Notes: generated by a model not told the origin, from the sequence alone. A stretch of 64,000 nucleotides of DNA from MGBC163016 sp964631345 (GCA_964631345.1 CAZVWE010000001.1:418734-482733); one strand, 5' to 3'; counted from the first letter of the stretch, positions 8,888 through 17,549 are shown. Made by a program: numbers and translations.

Positions 8888-9391
8888 TTATTCTAACGGT
8901 TTGGACTTAAACGGAGGCTTAAATAGAAGTATGACAACGGCTATGGCAAGTATCAAACCGAATGCGGCCAATACTACGCCAAGCGCTGAATATGAAAGAC
9001 TTCCTGTATAGCGTCCAATTATGAATACAGGCACTCCTATTACAAGCAAAAGCGCACTTAAAAATGCAGAAATACAAACTTTCATGTAATAGTGCGTTCG
9101 AATATGATTCTCTTCGGTAAGTCTTTCGGTTACACGCTTGAGAATCTGCTCCTCAATTACTGCACTATTTCCATAAGTTGAGGCAGCATGACCAAGCGAT
9201 ACTGGCACAACAGCATCAGTTGTATGAACCACCTTTTCCGGCTTACCTGTTCTAAAGTGTACCTTGTCCAAGCTATGGGTTTCTGATGCTTGGGTGTCTG
9301 GTATTTGTGTATCTGATTCTTGGATTTCCGATGTTTGGGTATCTAGTGTTATGGTATCTGATCCCTTGGTACCCCGAGGTTCACTATCCAT
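8888..9391 (-). CDS. Small membrane protein with pentapeptide-repeat leader
   Basis: This 167-residue protein has a hydrophilic N-terminus made of six five-residue units (xSDTQ-like, about residues 8-37). A short linker follows, then two hydrophobic segments (about 106-127 and 132-156) and a basic C-terminus. It is probably an integral membrane protein with a long cytosolic tail. Its ATG overlaps the dnaB stop (TAATG), so it is co-translated as the last gene of the rpsF-dnaB operon. The family is not recognised. The repeat segment looks like a recent in-frame expansion and may be dispensable. Confidence 0.7.
   Translation of the reverse strand: MDSEPRGTKGSDTITLDTQTSEIQESDTQIPDTQASETHSLDKVHFRTGKPEKVVHTTDAVVPVSLGHAASTYGNSAVIEEQILKRVTERLTEENHIRTHYYMKVCISAFLSALLLVIGVPVFIIGRYTGSLSYSALGVVLAAFGLILAIAVVILLFKPPFKSKPLE
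9280..9369. repeat. Six in-frame 15-base repeats inside a coding region
   Basis: Reading the plus strand, units begin at 9280, 9295, 9310, 9325, 9340 and 9355, each close to TATCTGATGCTTGGG. The period is exactly 15, with no indels. The encoded pentapeptides are GSDTI, TLDTQ, TSEIQ, ESDTQ, IPDTQ and ASETH. Confidence 0.9.
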
Positions 9392-10809
9392 TAGTATTCA
9401 CCCACTCGAGCAGAATCGATGAAGTTATTAAACTTTGTATGAGCGTCATCAAAAGCAAGCGTCACGCTTCCGGTACGACCATTCCTGTGTTTTGCAACTA
9501 TAACCTCAGCCGTTCCAAGATCTGGACGATCACTGCTTGCAGCTTCCATTTCATCGCGCGAACGATCGAGAAACATAACAATATCTGCGTCTTGCTCAAT
9601 ATTGCCTGAATCACGAAGATCAGAAAGCATCGGACGCTTACCTTTGCGGTTTTCGATACCACGGCTCAGCTGAGCTAATGCAAGCACAGGCATATTCATT
9701 TCTTTCGCAAGAATTTTGAGACCTCGTGAAATCTCGCCAATCTCAAGGTCGTGACGACCGTCGCGTCTAGCTGTGCCCGGCTGCATTAACTGAAGATAAT
9801 CTATGACGATCAGTGCTTTTTTATCAGTTCCAACAAGCCTTCTAAGCTCACGCCTTACTTTCGCACGCGCTTCCATAAGAGACAAGCTAGAAGTATCATC
9901 GATTTGAATCTCGCATTTTGATATCAGACGATCTGCAGCATCTGCCATAGCGCTCCAGTCAGCGGTGTCTACGTTTCCAGAACGCACCTTCTCAAGTGGA
10001 ACCATAGCCTCAGCACAAACTATACGCTGTACAAGCTGGGTTTTTTTCATTTCCAACGAGAAGAACGCAACGACTGCCCCACTCATAGCTGCATTTACTG
10101 CAAGATTTAAAGCAAACGCAGTTTTTCCAATTGAAGGTCTAGCGCCAAGAATAATCAAATCTCCACCACGAAAACCATGGAAGATATCATCAAGATCCTT
10201 AAATCCAGTTGGCACGCCAACGATACTACCTTTTTGTTTAGATATCGCATCAAGTTCTTCAAGCGTTTCATGCACTAATGATTCAATGGGCTCAAAAGAG
10301 GAGCTCACTTGATTTTCGGTGACCTCAAAAAGTGCACGTTCGGCTTCATCAACTACCTGGCTCACTCCTTCTGGAGCATCGTAGGCAAGTGCATTTATTT
10401 CTGCCGCTGCGCGTATTAGATCACGCTGTATCGACGTCCTCTTGACGATTTCCATATGGCGCTCCCAGTTAGTGAGCGCAAAAGTATTGGCGTTCAGATC
10501 AAGTAGGTATTGCCTACCGCCTATAGCCTCAAGCTGGCCTTTTGTGTTGAGCTTATCTGCAAGCGCAATAACATCAGGTTCAAGGCTATCCATCATCATC
10601 TCAACGATAGTCTCGAAGATTGTTCGATGTGACATGCGAAAGAAATTCTCAGGTTTCAAACCTGCGACCATTTCATCACATACGTCTCTGCTCAAAAGGC
10701 ACGCAGCTAAAACAGCTTGTTCTGCTTCTATATCGTTTGGAAGCTGAGCCCTTTTGGCAAGATCTGCATTTTGGGATGCTGTTTTGTTATCTACGTTTTG
10801 CTGGGGCAT
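9391..10809 (-). CDS. dnaB: Replicative DNA helicase
   Basis: This 472-residue DnaB unwinds DNA ahead of the replication fork as a ring hexamer. The N-terminal domain (about residues 20-170) begins LPNDIEAEQAVLAACL. The RecA-like domain has Walker A GARPSIGKTAFALN near 222, the segment AFFSLEMKKTQLVQR, and IVIDYLQLM as Walker B. There is no intein or insertion. The ATG follows a GGAGG ribosome site. It is preceded by rplI, with a hairpin between them, and followed by a translationally coupled membrane protein. Confidence 0.97.
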   Translation of the reverse strand: MPQQNVDNKTASQNADLAKRAQLPNDIEAEQAVLAACLLSRDVCDEMVAGLKPENFFRMSHRTIFETIVEMMMDSLEPDVIALADKLNTKGQLEAIGGRQYLLDLNANTFALTNWERHMEIVKRTSIQRDLIRAAAEINALAYDAPEGVSQVVDEAERALFEVTENQVSSSFEPIESLVHETLEELDAISKQKGSIVGVPTGFKDLDDIFHGFRGGDLIILGARPSIGKTAFALNLAVNAAMSGAVVAFFSLEMKKTQLVQRIVCAEAMVPLEKVRSGNVDTADWSAMADAADRLISKCEIQIDDTSSLSLMEARAKVRRELRRLVGTDKKALIVIDYLQLMQPGTARRDGRHDLEIGEISRGLKILAKEMNMPVLALAQLSRGIENRKGKRPMLSDLRDSGNIEQDADIVMFLDRSRDEMEAASSDRPDLGTAEVIVAKHRNGRTGSVTLAFDDAHTKFNNFIDSARVGEY

Positions 10810-10829
10810 ATTGCGCCTCCATCTCCTTT

Positions 10830-10872
10830 TAAGCTAAAAGGCCGAAGTCCATCAAGCAGATGGTCCTCGGCC
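10830..10872 (-). terminator. Hairpin between rplI and dnaB
   Basis: The minus strand forms an imperfect stem between GGCCGAGGACCATC and GATGGACTTCGGCC with a five-base loop, followed by TTTTA. It may be a leaky terminator that lowers dnaB expression relative to the ribosomal genes. Confidence 0.5.
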
Positions 10873-10896
10873 AGAAGATTAATTCAGCTTACTAGT

Positions 10897-11523
10897 TTAT
10901 TCAGCTTTCTCAGCCTCTTCGGCAATCTCGACAGCTTCATTCTCAAGCGCCGTCTCAACTACCTCGTCTTTGATCTCTTCAGCTAAAGCCTCTTCAGCTG
11001 TCTCAACAACCTCTTGCTCAATTGCATCAGCAACAGCGTCCTCAGCGGCTTCAGTCTGAGCAACCTCATCCTGAAGTGTATCTCCAGAAACAACTACCTT
11101 AACCGTAGCTTTAATGTCACGATAGAAACCAACAGGCACACTGTATTCACCAATCTGCTTGATTGGCTTACCGAGTTCGATGCGCCTACGATCAACATCA
11201 AGACCAAACTGTTCATTGATCGCATCAGCAATCATTGGAGCAGTAACTGAGCCAAAGAGTTGACCTTCGTCTCCTACCTGAGCCTTGATTCGCACGGTTG
11301 CTCCCTCAAGCTTCTCAGCAAGACTGTTTGCATCAGATACACGAATTTCTTCGCGCTTTTCAATGTTCTTCCTGCGTTGCTCGAGTTGCTTCAAATTGCC
11401 TGGAGTTGCCTTTACAGCATATCCCTGAGTCAAAAGGAAGTTGTTGGCAAATCCTCTACTTACGTTAATGACGTCGCCTTCACCACCACGACCTCTAACT
11501 TCTTTAAGAAGAATGACTTCCAT
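10897..11523 (-). CDS. rplI: 50S ribosomal protein L9 with long acidic tail
   Basis: Residues 1-150 are a normal L9: MEVILLKEVRGRGGEGD at the start, PGNLKQLEQRR, and a C-terminal domain with VGDEGQLFGSV. L9 is usually near 150 residues, but this one has 208. The extra 58 residues (EAAEDAVADA..., EVVETAEEALAEE, EEAEKAE) are alanine/glutamate rich and internally repetitive, probably a flexible helix. It binds 23S rRNA at the base of the L1 stalk. The gene lies nine bases after rpsR in the same operon. Confidence 0.95.
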   Translation of the reverse strand: MEVILLKEVRGRGGEGDVINVSRGFANNFLLTQGYAVKATPGNLKQLEQRRKNIEKREEIRVSDANSLAEKLEGATVRIKAQVGDEGQLFGSVTAPMIADAINEQFGLDVDRRRIELGKPIKQIGEYSVPVGFYRDIKATVKVVVSGDTLQDEVAQTEAAEDAVADAIEQEVVETAEEALAEEIKDEVVETALENEAVEIAEEAEKAE

Positions 11524-11532
11524 GTCCGCCTC

Positions 11533-11796
11533 CTAACGGTTGCGACGACGGTCTCCACGACCGCTGATTGCCGGAACGGAATACGGAATGAGTGCCATAA
11601 TTCTTGCACGCTTAATAGCATTTGCTATATCGCGCTGATGTTGGTTGCACGCCCCTGTAACACGGCGAGGCTTGATCTTGCCGCGATCTGTCGTGTACTT
11701 GCGAAGCATCTGCGTATCTTTATAGTCGATATAATCGACGTTATCCTTGCAGAACTGGCAAGCTTTGCGACGAGGCTGCTTTGCATAATCGGCCAT
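11533..11796 (-). CDS. rpsR: 30S ribosomal protein S18
   Basis: This 87-residue protein has the typical S18 core: RRKACQFCKDNVDYIDYKD near the start, then RGKIKPRRVTGACNQHQR and ARIMALIPY. The CxxC pair is that of zinc-binding type S18 proteins. S18 pairs with S6 on the 30S platform, and the two may autoregulate the operon through the leader at 12613-12654. Standard position between ssb and rplI. Confidence 0.97.
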   Translation of the reverse strand: MADYAKQPRRKACQFCKDNVDYIDYKDTQMLRKYTTDRGKIKPRRVTGACNQHQRDIANAIKRARIMALIPYSVPAISGRGDRRRNR

Positions 11797-11831
11797 TTTT
11801 AAACCTCTAACTTTCGAGTTCTCTCTTATCC

Positions 11832-12281
11832 CTAGAAGGGGATGTCTTCGTCGTAGACGGTGGAAGAAGTATCTACAACCGGAGTGGATGGGGCGCTATA
11901 TGCAGATGCATCCTGCTGTTGCGAATAAGAACCGCCGCCGTTTGCACCTTCGCCCTTCTTGCGACCAAGCTCCATATCGTCAACGATAACCTCTAATTTG
12001 CTTCTCTTTTGGCCTTCTGGACCCCATTGGCTCCAACGAAGTTTGCCTTCGATGAACACTTGGTCTCCTTGGCTAAGTCGATCCGCAAAGAATTGAGTTC
12101 TGTTTCCGAAAAGAGTGCAATCAACATAGTTTGCATAATCTTCCCATTCGCCAGTTTGCGAATTCTTGCGACGATCGTTTACCGCTACGCCGAATGAAAG
12201 AATCTGCATCCCTGATTGTGTAACGCGAACCTCTGGTTCACGCGTTAGTCTGCCGCTTATGGTTACTCGGTTGATACTCAT
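11832..12281 (-). CDS. ssb: Single-stranded DNA-binding protein
   Basis: SSB has an OB fold (residues about 1-105; MSINRVTISGRLTREPEVR at the start, WSQWGPEGQKRSKLEV near 80). A Gly/Ser/Gln-rich linker then leads to the acidic tip DEDIPF that docks partner proteins. I set the start at ATG 12281, with AGGTGA eight bases upstream; a GTG at 12293 would add four residues but overlaps that site. The location between rpsF and rpsR is canonical. Confidence 0.97.
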   Translation of the reverse strand: MSINRVTISGRLTREPEVRVTQSGMQILSFGVAVNDRRKNSQTGEWEDYANYVDCTLFGNRTQFFADRLSQGDQVFIEGKLRWSQWGPEGQKRSKLEVIVDDMELGRKKGEGANGGGSYSQQQDASAYSAPSTPVVDTSSTVYDEDIPF

Positions 12282-12303
12282 GCTTCTTGTCACCTATTCC
12301 AAT

Positions 12304-12597
12304 CTAATCCCTGTCAGTACGTGCAACGATCATGTGGCGCACGACCGCGTCATTAATACGCAAAATACGGTCGAGCTCTGCGATGCTGTCAGGTTCTGCA
12401 TGGAAATCAACTAGGGTGTAATCGGCATCAGTAAGCCCATTAATCTCGTAAGCTAACTTGCGCTTTCCCCAGTCATCGACATTGTCAATCTGACCTTTAG
12501 ATTCAGAAACCGTTGCCTCAATACGAGACGCAACATTTGCACGGGTCTCATCATCAAGGGTCGGAGCGACAAAATACAACAATTCGTAAGCCTTCAT
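12304..12597 (-). CDS. rpsF: 30S ribosomal protein S6
   Basis: This 97-residue protein begins MKAYELLYFVAPTLDDE and contains DDWGKRKLAYEINGLTDADY, which is diagnostic of S6. It binds the central domain of 16S rRNA together with S18. It is the first gene of the operon. An AGGAGG ribosome site lies just upstream, next to the candidate S6/S18-binding leader. Confidence 0.97.
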   Translation of the reverse strand: MKAYELLYFVAPTLDDETRANVASRIEATVSESKGQIDNVDDWGKRKLAYEINGLTDADYTLVDFHAEPDSIAELDRILRINDAVVRHMIVARTDRD

Positions 12598-12612
12598 CGA
12601 CTCACCTCCTCT

Positions 12613-12654
12613 GGACTAACGGCTCCGGACAGGTGATCCCGGAGCAGGGTGTCC
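12613..12654 (-). promoter_or_regulatory. Candidate S6:S18-binding leader of the rpsF operon
   Basis: In the transcript, an outer GGAC/GTCC helix flanks an internal loop with ACACCC on one side and CCGTTA on the other. A CTCCGG/CCGGAG stem caps it. An ACACC/CCG internal loop is, to my recollection, the feature of the ribosomal S6 leader motif that mimics the 16S binding site. It sits 16 bases before the rpsF start. I assigned it by eye, without a covariance model. Confidence 0.5.
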
Positions 12655-13033
12655 GACTATCTTATCAGAAACTCCCCGTATAGCAACTAGAAATCACCTG
12701 AATTTATATTTTCCATTCGTATGATGTCGCTTCGCCCATGCTTCACACATGCACCATCTCAAAGAAGGAAAACGACACCTCATGATCCTGTTTGGCCGAT
12801 TATGTTTTGATCAGGATGCCGTATCCCTTCACCGACACGCCATACTATAGCGATCGAATCGATCAGTTATCTGATTCGTTCTAGCGTTTTAGCGCATATT
12901 TTTAAGGTGAATTTCTGACTATTTCAATATGAAATCTTTTATTCCCTTACATGAATCCAACAAAATTTGATGTTGTTCCTTTACAAAATCTTACCCAGCT
13001 TTGGTACACCAAATAACATCCGATCAATTGCCA
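12655..13033. other. Intergenic stretch upstream of rpsF, mostly unassigned
   Basis: It should hold the rpsF promoter; GCTATAC near 12676 is a possible -10 on the minus strand, without a convincing -35. An imperfect inverted repeat (TGATCCTG ... GATCAGGA) lies near 12782-12818. I see no coding frame of note. Confidence 0.3.
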
Positions 13034-13064
13034 AGAAAAAGACCCGCTCAAAAGAACGGGTCTT
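13034..13064 (-). terminator. Rho-independent terminator
   Basis: On the minus strand an eight-base-pair stem (AAGACCCG / CGGGTCTT) is followed by TTTTTCTT. It would end the transcript of the hypothetical gene at 13207-13704, about 140 bases after its stop. The repeats lie in between. Confidence 0.8.
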
Positions 13065-13130
13065 CATCAAGGTATCCAAAACAACTAATCGTATATCGTG
13101 GATTATATGTAAACCGAGGATCGCAGATCG

Positions 13131-13177
13131 CTCACGGTGGAGCGTTTATCGCAAACCGTAAACCGCAAACCGTAAAC
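13131..13177. repeat. 14-base perfect tandem repeat beside a 25-base copy of a tRNA-linked hairpin arm
   Basis: CGCAAACCGTAAAC occurs twice in tandem (13150-13163 and 13164-13177), with decayed copies on both sides up to the gene stop at 13207. The segment 13131-13155 is an exact inverted copy of 19374-19398, downstream of tRNA-Ile. Confidence 0.85.
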
Positions 13178-13206
13178 CCTAAATCGTGGAGCCTACGCCA
13201 TAGAAC

Positions 13207-13704
13207 CTACATCTCTAAATACTTGGAATCAATTTCTCCTTCTGCATATGTATTTGCATCACGCAAACGATCCATATAATTTGGAGCCTCGCCAATATAA
13301 GAAGGGTTCTCACTAAAAACAGGGCGACCAGAAGGATCATTGCTGTACAGAATACCTATCGCAAAACCATTTGGTGCTCCAGGAACACCGCCTTCTGCGA
13401 TAATTGCATCCTTTACACCCTCGTTAGTTTCAACATAGCCGTCATAACAAAGAGCGTATGCCATAGCACCCGCAGCGCCTTCAACAGTATGTTGCGCTAA
13501 CTTGAAACACTCATCAGCGCTATTTCCGGGATGAGCTTCAATAAATACACTATCGCGAACAACAAGAGCCGTAAAAGGAACAATTTCCTCTCCGGCCATC
13601 ATTTTTTGTTTGCCTTCATCAAGGCCATACAGCAATACGCGCTCAAGAATTTCAGGCATCTGCGGAACTGCTGTTCCAGGGTTTTCCACCATACGATCTG
13701 CCAT
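13207..13704 (-). CDS. Conserved-looking hypothetical protein
   Basis: A 165-residue soluble protein. I set the start at ATG 13704, with GGAGA six bases upstream; a TTG at 13707 is the alternative. It is acidic, with no signal peptide or membrane segment. The segments VPFTALVVRDSVFIEAHPGN and YALCYDGYVETNEGVKDAII suggest an alpha/beta fold, but I recognise no family. It stands alone between a repeat-rich region and two tRNA-Ser genes. Codon use and a good ribosome site argue that it is a real gene. Confidence 0.7.
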   Translation of the reverse strand: MADRMVENPGTAVPQMPEILERVLLYGLDEGKQKMMAGEEIVPFTALVVRDSVFIEAHPGNSADECFKLAQHTVEGAAGAMAYALCYDGYVETNEGVKDAIIAEGGVPGAPNGFAIGILYSNDPSGRPVFSENPSYIGEAPNYMDRLRDANTYAEGEIDSKYLEM

Positions 13705-13817
13705 CAAAGGTCTCCTTCCAAAAACCCCTATTGGGATTAGTCTATCTTATTGCATAAAGAGTAGTTACGTTTGTGAAATATTAACATTCAAAGACGAACC
13801 ATAGAGTCACTATTTGA

Positions 13818-13910
13818 TGGCGGAGGGGCAGGGATTCGAACCCTGGATACCGCTTAACACGGCATAACGGTTTTCGAGACCGCCGCATTCAACCGCTCTG
13901 CCACCTCTCC
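13818..13910 (-). tRNA. tRNA-Ser (CGA)
   Basis: A 93-base type II tRNA on the minus strand: GGAGAGG acceptor, long variable arm and encoded CCA. The anticodon loop CTCGAAA gives anticodon CGA. Confidence 0.95.
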
Positions 13911-13936
13911 GCGAGGCGACCGCTTGATGGAAAAAA

Positions 13937-14028
13937 TGGCGGAGAGGCGGGGATTCGAACCCCGGATACGCTTTTGGCGCATACACGATTTCCAATCGTG
14001 CTCCTTCGGCCAGCTCGGACACCTCTCC
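13937..14028 (-). tRNA. tRNA-Ser (GGA)
   Basis: A 92-base type II tRNA 26 bases upstream of tRNA-Ser(CGA), with the same GGAGAGG acceptor. The stem CACGA/TCGTG encloses TTGGAAA, giving anticodon GGA. The two serine tRNAs are probably co-transcribed. Confidence 0.95.
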
Positions 14029-14145
14029 GTATTTGCGATTGGCTATTAAATATAGCGAGATGAAAGTATAGACCAAAATCAGTATCTTGGAACAGTAAAG
14101 TAGCAATCACCGTTCCAACGAATATCTATTTTAGACTGCACTGCC

Positions 14146-15426
14146 TTACTGTGTCGCTGCGCCGTCACCTTCCGCTGACCCAGCATCTGCGGCCCCTGTA
14201 TCGGCAGCACCTGTATCAGTTGCACCTGCGGCAGCACCTGTATCACCTTCTGCTTGCGCAACATCGTTTTCAAGCTCGTCGGTTGTCACCTGCTCCTCTT
14301 CAGCAGCAACGTTATCATCTGTATTCTTTAAAGCCTTTTCGTTAATTTCATCCATCTCTTCTTGCGTGTACTCATCGCTCATATCAACGTTGTAAGGCAC
14401 ATCCTCAGGCATAGGATTTATTACCACTTCATTGGTCTCACGCATTGATTTGAGCCATTCATCCTTTGCATCAGTAGAAGATGAACTGGTCTCGTTTTCC
14501 ACGATGCGTTCACGGATATCTTCAGGGATTTGATCTTCGCTTGTAACGGTCTCTGGAGCCTTAAACTCTTCGGTGCACTTGATGATGTGATAGCCATACT
14601 TTGACTGAACAGGCTCACTTATTTCGCCCTCAGAAAGATTGTCGAGACCAATTTGGTATTCCTCAACGAACTGGCTAAGTCTGTCCCAGCCAACATCTCC
14701 AGCATTTTCCGCAGATCCTGTATCCGTCGAGTATTCAGCAACAGCGTCTTCAAAAGAAATAGTGCCATCATTTATCTGGGCATATACTTCTTCGGCTTTT
14801 TCTTTATCGTCAATACCAAACAAAATATGAGACGATCGCTTCGCGCCTTCATACCCAGGAGCTGCTTCTTGTAATTTAGCTAAGAGTTCATCTCCGGTAA
14901 GTGCAGTTTCTTCCTTAAATTTTTCATCTAGTTTCTGATCAAGAATTGAATAGCGAAGAGCCTCTTTATATGCATCCTCATCATCAAAGCCAGCTCCTTC
15001 AAGACCTGCTTCCCAGGCCTCATCTGAAGAGTAGTTTTCGCGCATCTTATCTACGTAGCTTTGGATTTCTTCATCATCAGTTGTAACGCCAACTTGATCT
15101 GCACACTGAACGACGAGTTGCTGATCAACATATTCATTAATGGTTTCATATCTTATAGACTCAGGCGTTTTGTTCTGATCCTTAAGATACTGCTTCCATT
15201 CATCCTCATCGGTTTTATTGTTATTCAGACGCATATTGTTAATGACACGCGTAACTTTGTCTTCTTCAATTTCCTCGCCATTAACAGTTGCAGCTACCCC
15301 ACCTGTAAGACCTGTATCGGTCTCAAGAATATTCGCTTCACTATCAGATGAACATGCCGCAAGTCCAAGTACGCAAATACCTGACAACGCTGCAGCAACA
15401 AAAACTTTTTTAACGCTTCTTTTCAT
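14146..15426 (-). CDS. Lipoprotein peptidyl-prolyl isomerase, PrsA/SurA-like foldase
   Basis: The 426-residue precursor has a lipoprotein signal ending LGLAAC (Cys 25). A SurA_N-like helical region (about 45-190) is followed by a parvulin (PpiC) domain at about 195-292. This has SSHILFG, STDTGSAENAGDVGW and SKYGYHIIKC, the canonical rotamase blocks. It should fold exported proteins outside the membrane. The last 70 residues are disordered and acidic, ending in a Gly-Ala-Asp-Thr repeat (GAADTGAADAGSAEGD) built on a 12-15 base DNA repeat at about 14150-14260. The start ATG has a weak ribosome site. Confidence 0.88.
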   Translation of the reverse strand: MKRSVKKVFVAAALSGICVLGLAACSSDSEANILETDTGLTGGVAATVNGEEIEEDKVTRVINNMRLNNNKTDEDEWKQYLKDQNKTPESIRYETINEYVDQQLVVQCADQVGVTTDDEEIQSYVDKMRENYSSDEAWEAGLEGAGFDDEDAYKEALRYSILDQKLDEKFKEETALTGDELLAKLQEAAPGYEGAKRSSHILFGIDDKEKAEEVYAQINDGTISFEDAVAEYSTDTGSAENAGDVGWDRLSQFVEEYQIGLDNLSEGEISEPVQSKYGYHIIKCTEEFKAPETVTSEDQIPEDIRERIVENETSSSSTDAKDEWLKSMRETNEVVINPMPEDVPYNVDMSDEYTQEEMDEINEKALKNTDDNVAAEEEQVTTDELENDVAQAEGDTGAAAGATDTGAADTGAADAGSAEGDGAATQ

Positions 15427-15597
15427 GTGTTAGGCTGGCCTTTCACGATTAAACATATTTCGCTCTGTAAGGCGTAATTGTCTCACAGTTATGGCTATAT
15501 ATGTTGCGCAGATATGCTCACCACATCATTTATATATTGTTTAACGGAGCTAAAAGGCTTACTGGATACAGAGAACTCACTGAAACCAGAAGGCTTG

Positions 15598-17409
15598 CTA
15601 TTTCTTATTTGCCTTCTTACGATCAGTTGCAGAAAGCAGACGTTTGCGAAGGCGAATTGATTGCGGAGTAATTTCCACAAGCTCGTCATCTTCGATGTAC
15701 TCCAAAGCTTCCTCAAGGGTAAAAGTAATTGGTGGTGTTAGCTGAATAGCCTTATCAGCAGTGGATGAACGTTGGTTGCCAAGATTCTTCGTCTTCTCAA
15801 CATTCACAACCATGTCACCTTCTTTGGCAGATTCCCCAACGATCATGCCCTCATAGCATTCATCGCCAGGTCCAACGAACAATCTGCCGCGCTCCTGCAA
15901 AGTATCCAAGGCGTATGCAACGGCTTTGCCTGTAGACATGGCGATCATCCCACCATTTTTACGACCTTCCATCTCACCAGAGAAAGGGCCGTATTCCTTG
16001 AAATGGTGAAACAGTACAGCCTCTCCACGGGTGGCATTCAAAATACGAGTCTTTAGTCCCATAGTGCCACGCGACGGAATACTAAAAGTAAGGTGTGTCA
16101 TAGATTCATCAGAGGCCATGTCTTCCATGATGCCTCCAGCAGTACCCATAACCTCGATTGCCTTTCCAGCATAATCATTTGGAACGTCAACCGTAGCTTC
16201 CTCGATTGGCTCAAGCTTTTCGCCATTATCTCCTTGCTTGTAAACCACACGTGGACGTCCAACCTGGAATTCAAAACCTTCACGTCGCATGGTTTCCATC
16301 AAAACCGACAAGTGCAAAACACCACGTCCTGCAACCTCGACGCCGCTTTTATCCTCAAGCTCGTTTATGCGCATAGAAATATTGCTTTCCTTTTCGCGCA
16401 TAAGACGTTCTTTGAGCTGGCGAGCACCAACTATTTCACCTTCACGTCCAACCAGAGGGCTAGTAGATGCCTCAAACACAACGGACATCGTCGGCTCTTC
16501 AACAGCAATTGGTTCCATCGAAACAGGATTCTCTACGCTGGTGATTATGTCACCAATGTCTGCATCTTCTATCCCGATTACAGCCACAATATCGCCCGCA
16601 TCAGCATCGGCAACTTCAATTTTCCCAAGATTTTCAAACGTGTAGACCTTGCGAATCTGCGCATTGCGTTGATCGCCATTTGCCTTTACAACAAGCACCT
16701 GCTCCTTTTCGTGAAGAGTGCCGCTGGAAAGCTTGCCAACACCAATGCGTCCCTCATAGCTAGAATGATCCACCGTACAAATTTGCAATCCTAAAGATCC
16801 ATCAATATCAACATCAGGAGCTGGAATCTTATCGAGGATCGTATCTAATAAAGGAATCATATCCGCATTATCATCTGCCGGATCAAGTCGCGCATATCCA
16901 TTTACTGCTGAGGCATACACAACAGGAAAATCAAGCTGTTCATCTGTTGCACCAAGCTCAACCATGAGGTCAAACACTTTATCAACCGCACCCTCTGGAT
17001 CAGCGTTTGGTCTATCTATCTTATTCACAACTAAAACTATGCGAAGTCCTCGCTCAAGAGCATGTGAAAGGACAAATCTAGTTTGTGGCTTTGGACCTTC
17101 GTATGCGTCCACTATCAAAAGCGCGCCATCAGCCATATTCAGCACACGCTCAACTTCTCCACCAAAATCAGCATGCCCTGGCGTGTCGATAACATTGATC
17201 TTCACGCCTTTATAAGTGATGGAAATATTTTTTGACAGAATCGTGATCCCACGTTCACGTTCCTGATCATTCGAATCAAGCACTCTCTCCTGCACATTTT
17301 GGTTTTCACGAAAGACATGCGACGCCCAAAGCAAGCGGTCAACAAGTGTTGTCTTTCCGTGATCAACGTGCGCGATTATCGCAACATTTCTAATGCTTTC
17401 CTGAATCAT
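15598..17409 (-). CDS. typA: Translational GTPase TypA/BipA
   Basis: This 603-residue protein is full length. G1 AHVDHGKTTL is at about residue 14, the switch region ERERGITILSKN at about 51, and G3 DTPGHADFGGEVER at about 76. G4 is NKIDRPNA near 129. The EF-G-like domains and the BipA-specific C-terminal domain (GRGTMGLKTRIL, NGGMIAMSTGKAVAYAL) follow. It binds the ribosome and aids 50S assembly and stress adaptation. ATG follows AGGAGTGACAC. It is monocistronic, divergent from the TraX-like gene. Confidence 0.96.
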   Translation of the reverse strand: MIQESIRNVAIIAHVDHGKTTLVDRLLWASHVFRENQNVQERVLDSNDQERERGITILSKNISITYKGVKINVIDTPGHADFGGEVERVLNMADGALLIVDAYEGPKPQTRFVLSHALERGLRIVLVVNKIDRPNADPEGAVDKVFDLMVELGATDEQLDFPVVYASAVNGYARLDPADDNADMIPLLDTILDKIPAPDVDIDGSLGLQICTVDHSSYEGRIGVGKLSSGTLHEKEQVLVVKANGDQRNAQIRKVYTFENLGKIEVADADAGDIVAVIGIEDADIGDIITSVENPVSMEPIAVEEPTMSVVFEASTSPLVGREGEIVGARQLKERLMREKESNISMRINELEDKSGVEVAGRGVLHLSVLMETMRREGFEFQVGRPRVVYKQGDNGEKLEPIEEATVDVPNDYAGKAIEVMGTAGGIMEDMASDESMTHLTFSIPSRGTMGLKTRILNATRGEAVLFHHFKEYGPFSGEMEGRKNGGMIAMSTGKAVAYALDTLQERGRLFVGPGDECYEGMIVGESAKEGDMVVNVEKTKNLGNQRSSTADKAIQLTPPITFTLEEALEYIEDDELVEITPQSIRLRKRLLSATDRKKANKK

Positions 17410-17549
17410 GTGTCACTCCTGAGTTACAGACAATATGCCTGCATTATGCCTTTTGCCTTGCAGAAAACGAGTGCTTAACCCGCGATTTCGCTTCCACAAA
17501 TAGTTCTTGTAAATAATCAAACCGGACAATTCTACCGCTAATTGTATGA

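Noticed and set aside
16093..16794. 233-codon frame on the plus strand opposite typA
   Set aside because: It lies entirely antisense to a clear TypA gene, has no ribosome site, and its translation resembles no domain.
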